This document shows, piece after piece, positions 45,338 through 52,439 of a stretch of 64,000 nt of DNA. The DNA comes from CAWAHD01 sp963781785 (GTDB lineage Bacteria; Planctomycetota; Planctomycetia; Isosphaerales; Isosphaeraceae), in NCBI GenBank assembly GCA_963781785.1, contig CAWAHD010000002.1:3100001-3164000 (forward strand), given 5' to 3'. The position numbers and the translations under genes are program-made. The notes below the pieces were generated by a model. That model was not told the DNA's origin. It did no database searches and saw only the letters and a list, made by a program, of their open reading frames with translations. How positions within the stretch are numbered: position 1 is the stretch's first letter; each line of letters opens with the position of its first letter.

Positions 45338-46378
45338 ATGGCTCGGCCGCGCTGGCGAGGGTTGGCGATCACGGCAATCAAATGGGCGGTGGCGCTGCTC
45401 GTGCTCTGGGCCGTCGGGCGTAACGTGATTCGCACCTGGAATGACTTGCGCAATCAGAACCCGCCGCTCCATTTCCAGTCGGCCTGGCTGGTGGGTTCGG
45501 GCGTTCTGTACCTGGCTGGCCTTTCAGCCTATGGGCGGTTCTACGAGCGGATTTTGAGTGCTAGCGCAACGCCGATCCCGTTCGTTGTCGCATGGCGAGC
45601 GTACGTGGTCAGCCACCTCGCGAAATACGTTCCCGGCAAGGCAATGGTTGTGGTCGTGCGGACCGGCATGGTGGTTCCGTACGGTGGCCGGGCAGCCACG
45701 GCGGCGATCGCCACGTTCTATGAGACGTTGGTGATGATGGCCGCCGGCGGTTTGGTTGCGGCGGCGGGTTTTGCAGGGGCAGGCGGATCGCATCGCGTCG
45801 AGCTCACCCTCCCGCGCTGGGGGCTCGTCGCGCTGCCGATATACCAGATCGACTCGGTAGCCGGGCTTGGTTTGGGACTGGGGTTGCTTCTGCTGGTCAT
45901 TCCGTCGATTTTCCGCCGCCTGGCCGGCCTGATCACCATGCCCATCCCCGGGGTCGGGCCCGATGCGTTGCCTCGCTTCACAGGCCGGCTCCTGTGCTAC
46001 GGCCTGCTCTGGTCGGTCGGCGGCTGGATTCTGCTCGGCTTGAGCCTGCTTGCAGTTGTCCGCGCATTTGATCCTGCCGGCGCGGCATCCGTGATCGCTC
46101 TCGGGCTCTTACCGGTCGCGATCGCCAGCGTCGCGCTGGCGACCGTGGCCGGCTTTGTCGTCGCCGTGCTCCCTGGCGGGCTGGGTGTCCGTGAAGGTGT
46201 CCTGATGTCGGCCCTCGCGCCGGCCTTGGGCTCGGATCACGCCGTCGTGGCGGCGGTGGTTCTGCGTCTGGTCTGGGTGGTGACCGAACTCGTGGCCGCG
46301 GCCATCCAGCTTCCTTTCTTTCGGCCTCCCCCGCCCGCAATCGCAACTATTCCGGAGTCAGGTCGGCAGCACTCATGA
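45338..46378 (+). CDS. Flippase-like multi-pass membrane protein (UPF0104/LPG synthase transmembrane type)
   Basis: 346 residues with about eight hydrophobic helices (for example WAVALLVLWAVG, ATFYETLVMMAAGGLVAAAG, GLLPVAIASVALATVAGFVV). The HLAKYVPGKAMVVVVRTGMV stretch is typical of the UPF0104/lysylphosphatidylglycerol-synthase-transmembrane family, often a lipid or glycolipid handling protein next to glycosyltransferases. LPGGLGVREGVLMSAL is the other conserved block. It overlaps the following GT2 gene by 4 bases, placing it in a membrane glycosylation operon. Confidence 0.85.
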   Translation: MARPRWRGLAITAIKWAVALLVLWAVGRNVIRTWNDLRNQNPPLHFQSAWLVGSGVLYLAGLSAYGRFYERILSASATPIPFVVAWRAYVVSHLAKYVPGKAMVVVVRTGMVVPYGGRAATAAIATFYETLVMMAAGGLVAAAGFAGAGGSHRVELTLPRWGLVALPIYQIDSVAGLGLGLGLLLLVIPSIFRRLAGLITMPIPGVGPDALPRFTGRLLCYGLLWSVGGWILLGLSLLAVVRAFDPAGAASVIALGLLPVAIASVALATVAGFVVAVLPGGLGVREGVLMSALAPALGSDHAVVAAVVLRLVWVVTELVAAAIQLPFFRPPPPAIATIPESGRQHS

Positions 46379-47358
46379 TCAGCGTCGTCATACCCGTTCA
46401 CAACGAGCAGGATAGCCTTGCCATCCTTCACGGCGAACTGGACGCGGTCTGCACGGGCCTGGCGCAGGGGCCCATTGAGTTCATCTTCGTTGACGACGGC
46501 AGCCGCGACGGATCTTGGTCCGTCCTGACCCGGCTTGCCGAGCGCGACTCGCGTTTGAGCGCGATTCGTTTCCGGCGCAACTTCGGCAAGGCCGCGGCGC
46601 TCACAGCCGCGTTTCGTGCCGCTCGGGGAGACCTCGTGTTCACCCTCGACGGCGACCTCCAGGACGATCCGGCCGAGATCCCGAAGTTTCTGGCCGAGCT
46701 CAACCAGGGTTACGACGTGGTCAGCGGCTGGAAGAAAACCCGTCACGACCCGTGGCACAAGGTTTATCCTAGCCGGGTCTTCAACTGGATGGTCAGCGGC
46801 TTGACGGGCTGCAGCCTGCACGATCATAACTGTGGATTCAAGCTCTATCGCGCTCAGGTCCTGCGCGAGGTCGGCATCTACGGTGAGCTGCACCGTTTCC
46901 TTCCGGTACTGGCCCATGCGCGAGGCTTCAAGATCGGCGAAGTCGAAGTTCGCCATCGCCCGCGTCGACACGGTGCGTCCAAGTACGGTTTCTCGCGGTT
47001 TCTCAAAGGGTTTCTCGACCTGTTGACCGTGCGGTTCCTGACTCGATTCAGCCAGCGGCCCTTCCATCTTTTGGGCGCATTCGGCCTGATCCTCTTCGCC
47101 TTCGGCAGCGTGGGCATGCTCGCCTTGGCGATCCTCTGGCTCGATCCCGCCAATCGGCCGATCGGCAGCCGCCCGTTGTTGTTCTACTCGATCGCACTCT
47201 TACTCGTCGGCCTCCAGCTTTTGACTCTGGGTATCCTGGCGGAGCTGGTCACTGCGTATAATATTCGTGACCAGGATATTTACAGCATCGCCGAGACGAC
47301 TCCCGCCCACGTGATTCCCGCTTCCGACCAAGAAAATCGGACCGAGATCGATTCATGA
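46375..47358 (+). CDS. Glycosyltransferase family 2, polyprenyl-phosphate type
   Basis: 327 residues. ISVVIPVHNEQDSLAILHGE is the GT2 opening, EFIFVDDGSRDGSWSVL holds the DDGS motif, FTLDGDLQDDPAEIPKFLAE the DxD-like metal site, and SGWKKTRHD and FNWMVSGLTGCSLHDHNCGF are typical of DPM1/ArnC/GtrB-like enzymes that load a sugar on polyprenyl phosphate. Two C-terminal helices (LLGAFGLILFAFGSVGMLAL; LLFYSIALLLVGLQLLTLG) anchor it. It is coupled by 4-base overlaps to both neighbours. Confidence 0.92.
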   Translation: MISVVIPVHNEQDSLAILHGELDAVCTGLAQGPIEFIFVDDGSRDGSWSVLTRLAERDSRLSAIRFRRNFGKAAALTAAFRAARGDLVFTLDGDLQDDPAEIPKFLAELNQGYDVVSGWKKTRHDPWHKVYPSRVFNWMVSGLTGCSLHDHNCGFKLYRAQVLREVGIYGELHRFLPVLAHARGFKIGEVEVRHRPRRHGASKYGFSRFLKGFLDLLTVRFLTRFSQRPFHLLGAFGLILFAFGSVGMLALAILWLDPANRPIGSRPLLFYSIALLLVGLQLLTLGILAELVTAYNIRDQDIYSIAETTPAHVIPASDQENRTEIDS

Positions 47359-48854
47359 TCGAAGTCGAGCAGAAGCCGGCGCGTTCCGATCCGCGGCGAT
47401 TCGTTGCCTTGATCGTGATCGTGACCGCGACCGGGTTTGCGCTCGGGCACAGCTTGCGGCAGCCGACGCAGATGGGTGCCAACGACATCTCACGCTGGTG
47501 CACGGTCTGGAGCCTGCTCGAGCGGGGCACTTATGTGATCGACGAGTGCCCCTGGCAGGTAGACACACAGGATAAGGTCTACCGCGCACCCAAGGAATCT
47601 GGCGGTCGGCCGGCCGGTACGGAGCCCGTGAAGCACTATTATTCGAGCAAGCCGGCGCTCCTGCCGACCCTGATCGCCGGCATCCTCTATCCCGCCCGGC
47701 TGGCTACTGGTGTGCCGCTCGACCGAGTCGTGCTTGAGCCGCGGGCGAAACGCTGGACTCAAAAGGCCGATCCCGACTCACCCACCAAGGTCAGGGGCGT
47801 ATTTGAGACGCCCAAAGACCCCGTCAAATGGCCAGTCTACATTTTCTATTTCAAGCCGATCATCGTTCTCTTGAACGTCATCCCGTATGGCTTGTTCCTC
47901 GTCTATTTCACCCGCCTGCTCGACCGCTACGCGGCCAACGACTGGACCTGGTTTTTCTGCCTGCTTGCTGCGGCGTTCGGCACCTATCTTCTGCCGTTTA
48001 CGCAGACTTTGAACAACCATACGATCGCGGCCTTCAGTGCGTTTTTCGCTCTCTACTCGTTTCTGTCGATCTGGGATGCCGGTGAACATTCAAGATGGCG
48101 TTTTGCGATTGCGGGGTTCTTCGCGGCGTTTGCCGTGACGAACGAGCTCCCGGCGCTGGCATACCTCGCGACGCTCTCGGGAGTGCTCGTCGTCCGCTTT
48201 CCCCGCAAGACACTCATGTATTTCATCCCGGCCGCTGCCGTTCCGATCGCGGCCTTCTTCATCGCCCAGCATGCCGTCTTCGGCGAGTTCAAGCTGGCTT
48301 ACGAGGCGTTCGGGACAGACGAATACCTCTACGAAGGTAGTCTCTGGAAGACGCCCCTGGATCTCGATTACTTCAACGATCACCCGGAGCCATATGCGGT
48401 CTACCTGTTCCACATGACGTTGGGCCATCACGGAGTCTTCTCCTTGACGCCGCTCTTCCTCTTTTCAGCCTGGGGCGCCGTACGCTTGATCGGCAATAAC
48501 GGCGGGTTCATGACCGTGCTGCGCCGTGGGGGAGAGCCGATGGCGGTCATGGCCTGGCTGACCACGGTATTGACCATCGTGGTCCTGGCATTTTACACCT
48601 GGAACCCGAAGGCACGAAATTACGGCGGCTCGACACAGGGGCTGCGCTGGCTGTTCTGGCTGATCCCGTTCTGGCTGACCTTGTTGCCAAAGGGGGTCGA
48701 AGAAGGGCAAACTCGGAGCTGGGTCCGCGGCATGGCGCTCTTGGCGCTCGGAGTCTCGGTCGTCTCGGTCGGCTATGCCATCCGCAACCCCTGGACTCAC
48801 CCCTGGCTGCTGGATGGACTGGAGCACCTGGGACTGTACAGCTTGAAGCGCTGA
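47355..48854 (+). CDS. Large multi-pass membrane protein, probable GT-C-like glycosyltransferase
   Basis: 499 residues with roughly ten membrane helices (FVALIVIVTATGFALGH, ALLPTLIAGILYPARLA, IIVLLNVIPYGLFLVYF and others). A first large periplasmic loop contains GANDISRWCTVWSLLERGTY then VIDECPW, where the acidic residue after the first helix is the usual place of the GT-C catalytic Asp. It is the final partner of a flippase-like/GT2/membrane set, consistent with a polyprenyl-sugar-dependent transferase. Family membership is inferred from architecture, not a strong motif. Confidence 0.7.
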   Translation: MIEVEQKPARSDPRRFVALIVIVTATGFALGHSLRQPTQMGANDISRWCTVWSLLERGTYVIDECPWQVDTQDKVYRAPKESGGRPAGTEPVKHYYSSKPALLPTLIAGILYPARLATGVPLDRVVLEPRAKRWTQKADPDSPTKVRGVFETPKDPVKWPVYIFYFKPIIVLLNVIPYGLFLVYFTRLLDRYAANDWTWFFCLLAAAFGTYLLPFTQTLNNHTIAAFSAFFALYSFLSIWDAGEHSRWRFAIAGFFAAFAVTNELPALAYLATLSGVLVVRFPRKTLMYFIPAAAVPIAAFFIAQHAVFGEFKLAYEAFGTDEYLYEGSLWKTPLDLDYFNDHPEPYAVYLFHMTLGHHGVFSLTPLFLFSAWGAVRLIGNNGGFMTVLRRGGEPMAVMAWLTTVLTIVVLAFYTWNPKARNYGGSTQGLRWLFWLIPFWLTLLPKGVEEGQTRSWVRGMALLALGVSVVSVGYAIRNPWTHPWLLDGLEHLGLYSLKR

Positions 48855-48856
48855 GA

Positions 48857-49669
48857 ATGGTTGCCATGAGCAAGCTATTCGCCGATCGAGCGGATGCGGG
48901 CCGCGTTCTCGCGGAAAAGCTCGCGGCGTACAAGGGCCGCGACGACGTCATCGTCCTGGGATTACCCCGGGGTGGCGTTCCCGTGGCCTATGAGGTGGCT
49001 CTTGCGCTCGAGGCGCCGCTCGACGCCTTCCTGGTGCGGAAACTCGGTGCGCCGGGTCAGGAAGAGCTGGCGATGGGCGCGATCGCCTCGGGCGATATCG
49101 TTGTGGTCAATGAAGAGGTCGTCCAGGCGCTCAAGATCAATCCCCGGCTGGTCGAGGCCGAGGTGGAGCGCGAACGTCGAGAGCTGGCGCGGCGCGAGGC
49201 GATCTATCATGGTGCGCGGCCGACCCTCGATGTAAAGGGGAAAATCGTGGTCCTTGTCGACGACGGGCTGGCTACCGGCTCGACCATGCGTGCCGCGGTC
49301 ACCGCGCTGCGGCGACAAGATCCGGCGCGGATCGTCGTTGCCGTTCCGATCGGTGCCGCGTCGACCTGCGCCGAGCTCCGGGAGATCGCCGATGAGTGCG
49401 TCTGCGCCTTTGCACCCGAGCACTTTCGCGCTGTCGGATTGTGGTATGACAACTTCGCGCAAACAGGCGACGTCGAGGTATGCGACCTGTTGAGCCGCAC
49501 CTCCCGTGCCAAGGCGCTGCCGAGTAGCCTGGAATCGATCCGGTGTCAGGAAGGGACGACCGCAGGTTCAAACGAGAGCCGGAAGACGATGAGCCGAACA
49601 GGGCGAGCGCCACCGAGCGGCACGATGTGGCAATCGCCGCCGGAGAGCGGACATTGCTTGGCACCCTGA
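48857..49669 (+). CDS. Phosphoribosyltransferase-domain protein
   Basis: A type I PRTase fold. FADRADAGRVLAEKLAAYKG and VIVLGLPRGGVPVAYEVALA open it, with FLVRKLGAPGQEELAMGAIA, and the PRPP loop is IVVLVDDGLATGSTMRAAVT. Such stand-alone proteins are often fused or adjacent to a dienelactone-type hydrolase, as here. The recognisable domain ends near YDNFAQTGDVEVCDLLSR (about 49495); the last 55 residues (from AKALPSSLE) look out of frame and overlap the next gene by 127 bases, so a small indel near 49500 is suspected. The start is ATG 48857 or 48866. Confidence 0.83.
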   Translation: MVAMSKLFADRADAGRVLAEKLAAYKGRDDVIVLGLPRGGVPVAYEVALALEAPLDAFLVRKLGAPGQEELAMGAIASGDIVVVNEEVVQALKINPRLVEAEVERERRELARREAIYHGARPTLDVKGKIVVLVDDGLATGSTMRAAVTALRRQDPARIVVAVPIGAASTCAELREIADECVCAFAPEHFRAVGLWYDNFAQTGDVEVCDLLSRTSRAKALPSSLESIRCQEGTTAGSNESRKTMSRTGRAPPSGTMWQSPPESGHCLAP

Positions 49670-50256
49670 CTGTGCCGCGGGGAGCGGCTGCGGTCGTCGT
49701 CTTCGCGCACGGCAGCGGAAGCGGTCGATTCAGCCCGCGGAACCGGCAGGTTGCTCGTGAGTTGCAGCAGGCCGGCCTGGCAACGCTACTCCTGGATCTC
49801 CTCGAGGAGTGCGAGGGCAATGACCGCGCCAACGTCTTCGACATTGCGCTACTGGCTGACCGGCTGCAAGCCGCCGCCCGGTGGCTGGCGAGCCGATCCG
49901 AAACGGCGAGTTTGCGTCTCGGTTACTTCGGAGCGAGCACCGGCGCAGGAGCTGCGCTCCTGGCGGCGGCCCAGGCGCCGGAGTCGGTCCGTGCGATCGT
50001 CTCGCGGGGTGGGCGCCCTGACCTGGCGGGCGACGCGCTGTCCCGTGTGACCGCGCCGACATTGCTCATCGTGGGCGGCAACGACGACCGCGTCCTCGAG
50101 CTGAATCGCGCGGCCTATGCTTTGCTCAAATGTCCCAGGCGGCTCGAGGTCATCGCTGGCGCCTCGCACCTGTTCCCGGAGCCGGGAGCCTTGGAGGAAG
50201 TCTCCCGCCTCGCCCGGGAGTGGTTTCTCCAATATTTGGCGCCGGCTAGTGCGTAG
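49543..50256 (+). CDS. Alpha/beta hydrolase (dienelactone-hydrolase-like)
   Basis: 237 residues from GTG 49543, though the recognisable domain begins near ERHDVAIAAGERTLLGTLTV and a GTG at 49627 is possible. VVFAHGSGSGRFSPRNRQVA is the oxyanion segment, GYFGASTGAGAALLAAA the nucleophile elbow (Ser in G-x-S-x-G), LLIVGGNDDRVLELN the acid region and GASHLFPEPGALEE the His. In several bacteria this domain is fused to the upstream phosphoribosyltransferase domain, so the pair may be one protein split by a frameshift. Confidence 0.85.
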   Translation: MSGRDDRRFKREPEDDEPNRASATERHDVAIAAGERTLLGTLTVPRGAAAVVVFAHGSGSGRFSPRNRQVARELQQAGLATLLLDLLEECEGNDRANVFDIALLADRLQAAARWLASRSETASLRLGYFGASTGAGAALLAAAQAPESVRAIVSRGGRPDLAGDALSRVTAPTLLIVGGNDDRVLELNRAAYALLKCPRRLEVIAGASHLFPEPGALEEVSRLAREWFLQYLAPASA

Positions 50257-50350
50257 TCCATCACCACCCTGGACCGCCGCGTGCGATCAGGTTATCGTCG
50301 ATCGCTTCGGTCATTCCCTGTCAAAGATAACTTGAAAGAGGGATGGGCTC

Positions 50351-51109
50351 GTGCGACTCGAGGAGCTGAGCTGGCCGGCAGTCGCTGCAGTTGCGAACAA
50401 CTTGCCCGTGGTGTTACCCGTCGCGGCCATGGAGCAGCACGGGCTGCACCTGCCCGTCGCCACGGACAGCATGCTCCTCGGCGAGATCGTACGCCAGGCG
50501 GCCGACGTACTGGGCGACCGCGTCGTCTGGGCTCCTTTGTTATGGCTCGGAAACTCGCACCATCATCTGGATTTCGCCGGAACCTTGTCGGCTGCCCCTC
50601 GAACGTATCTCGACCTTCTGGGCGACCTGGTTGATAACCTCGTTCAGCATGGGTTTCGCCGCGTCGTGATCTTGAACGGCCACGGGGGTAATATCGTGCC
50701 GGCTCAGCAGGGAGTCTTCGAGGCACGCCAGCGCTACCGCCACCGCAGCGACCTATTGCTGCTCGCGGCGACCTATTGGCTCCTGGGCAGCCGCCCGCGC
50801 GAGATCGAGCCGACGCTGGTGCAGGACCATATGGGACATGCCTGCGAGTGGGAAACATCGATGATGCTGCACCTCTCGCCCGGCCTGCTCGGCAGTCCGA
50901 GCGCGATCGAAGGCGTCCCCGCTCGCATGCCGTTCGACCCGGCGTCCCAGGGGTGGATCACCAGGGATCGCAGCGCTCCCGGCCACATCGGCGAGCCGCG
51001 CCATGCCACGGCTCAGAAAGGCCAGGCCCTCTTCCGCATCTTCTCCCACGACGTCGTCACTTTCCTGGAACGGGTGATCGCCTGGGATGGCCGTTCCGAA
51101 AATGGTTGA
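50351..51109 (+). CDS. Creatininase-family amidohydrolase
   Basis: 252 residues, GTG start behind AAAGAGGGATG. The metal-site pattern of the family is clear: VLPVAAMEQHGLHLPVATDS (Glu, His, Asp), LWLGNSHHHLDFAGT, VILNGHGGNIVPAQQ (NGHGGN) and HACEWETSMML (Glu). Members hydrolyse cyclic amides or formamides (creatinine, 3-amino acids, riboflavin-pathway formamides); the substrate cannot be assigned. It overlaps the start of an MFS transporter gene and lies upstream of a secreted dehydrogenase, suggesting uptake and catabolism of a small compound. Confidence 0.88.
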   Translation: MRLEELSWPAVAAVANNLPVVLPVAAMEQHGLHLPVATDSMLLGEIVRQAADVLGDRVVWAPLLWLGNSHHHLDFAGTLSAAPRTYLDLLGDLVDNLVQHGFRRVVILNGHGGNIVPAQQGVFEARQRYRHRSDLLLLAATYWLLGSRPREIEPTLVQDHMGHACEWETSMMLHLSPGLLGSPSAIEGVPARMPFDPASQGWITRDRSAPGHIGEPRHATAQKGQALFRIFSHDVVTFLERVIAWDGRSENG

Positions 51110-52439
51110 GATGAACATTGATTCCCGGGAACAGCCGATCATCGAGCACGAGCCAGAGGCATCGTTTCGGATCTGGGGCATCTGCGTCCTGATGCTGCTG
51201 GCGACCATGATCAATTACATGGATCGGCTGGCCCTCTCGCAGCAGGCAACTGAGATCTGTGTCGAGCTGGATCTGAGCAACGAAGACTACGCTCGCATCG
51301 AGAAAGGATTCGGGATTGCCTTTGCCGTCGGTGGAATTGTCACGGGCCTGGCGGCCGACCGGATCAGCCCGCGATGGCTGTACCCGGCGGTCCTCATTGG
51401 CTGGTCATCGGTCGGTTTCGCGACCGGGTGGGTGACCAGCTACTCCGAGCTCCTCGTTTGCCGGGTGCTCCTGGGCTTCTTCGAGGCCGGTCAGTGGCCG
51501 TGCGCCCTCATAACCGCGCAGCGCATGCTCTCACGCCGTGATCGCGCTCTGGGCAACAGCATCATCCAGAGCGGTGCATCCTTGGGCGCGATCGCGACAC
51601 CCGCTGTTGTCCTGCTCTTGACCACAACCGCCGTGGGAAGCTGGCGTCTGCCCTTTCGAGTGATCGGCGCGGCCGGCCTGGCCTGGGTTATCGCCTGGTT
51701 GCTGATCGTTCGATCGCGCGACCTGCGTCTTGACTCGACAAGCTTGCCAAGGCTGGCCCCTGACGAGACGGAATCGCCAACCGACGCGGCGGCCAAGGGT
51801 TTCCGTGCGAGTGCCTCCGGCTGGGGTACGTTCATCCGCCGATTCATCGCGCTGGGGATCGTCGTCATCGTCATCAACCTGTGCTGGCAGTTCTTTCGCG
51901 CATGGATGCCCAAGATGCTCGGCGAGCAATATCACTACGAGCCGCACGCGGTCCAGTATTTCTCGATCGCCTATTACATCGCCGCCGACGTGGGCTGCCT
52001 GACGATCGGCTCTCTCACCAAGTGGCTGGCGGGCCGGGGCTTCGTGGTCCACCGGGCGCGGGTGCTGACTTTCCTGGCTTGCTCACTCCTCACCGCTCTG
52101 ACCATCGTCGCCGCGATGCTGCCGGCCTCGGCGCTATTACTGGCGACGCTGCTCGTGATCGCGTTTGGCTCGCTCGGGCTCTTTCCCACCTATTATGCTT
52201 TCACCCAGGAGCTGTCGGCGCGGCGGATGGGCAACGTCACGGGCGTCCTGAGCTTCCTGACCTGGATGGCTCACGCGATTGTCCAGGAACCGATCGGCCA
52301 TTGGATCGACCGCACGGGCTTGTTCTCTCGCGTCATGTTCGTGGCCGGCCTCACGCCGCTGATCGGCCTCCTGGCTCTTTTGATACTCTGGAATCCGCCT
52401 GCCCGGCGCGCGCCGGCCGTTCATGGAAATCCATCATGA
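51102..52439 (+). CDS. Major facilitator superfamily transporter (ACS-like)
   Basis: About 445 residues with 12 predicted helices. MLLATMINYMDRLALSQQAT is the typical anion:cation symporter (hexuronate/phthalate-type) opening, with FAVGGIVTGLAADRISPRWL the loop 2-3 motif (G-x3-D-R). The second half has WGTFIRRFIALGIVVIVINL and later helices to LIGLLALLILWNPP. Likely imports an organic anion. The start at 51102 overlaps the upstream gene by 8 bases, and its stop overlaps the dehydrogenase ATG by 4 bases, so the three genes form one operon. Confidence 0.9.
   Translation: MVEMNIDSREQPIIEHEPEASFRIWGICVLMLLATMINYMDRLALSQQATEICVELDLSNEDYARIEKGFGIAFAVGGIVTGLAADRISPRWLYPAVLIGWSSVGFATGWVTSYSELLVCRVLLGFFEAGQWPCALITAQRMLSRRDRALGNSIIQSGASLGAIATPAVVLLLTTTAVGSWRLPFRVIGAAGLAWVIAWLLIVRSRDLRLDSTSLPRLAPDETESPTDAAAKGFRASASGWGTFIRRFIALGIVVIVINLCWQFFRAWMPKMLGEQYHYEPHAVQYFSIAYYIAADVGCLTIGSLTKWLAGRGFVVHRARVLTFLACSLLTALTIVAAMLPASALLLATLLVIAFGSLGLFPTYYAFTQELSARRMGNVTGVLSFLTWMAHAIVQEPIGHWIDRTGLFSRVMFVAGLTPLIGLLALLILWNPPARRAPAVHGNPS

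Noticed and set aside
51881..52435. In-frame extension upstream of the dehydrogenase start within the MFS gene.
   Set aside because: The extension is a shadow of the transporter; the ATG at 52436 overlaps its stop and opens a signal peptide.
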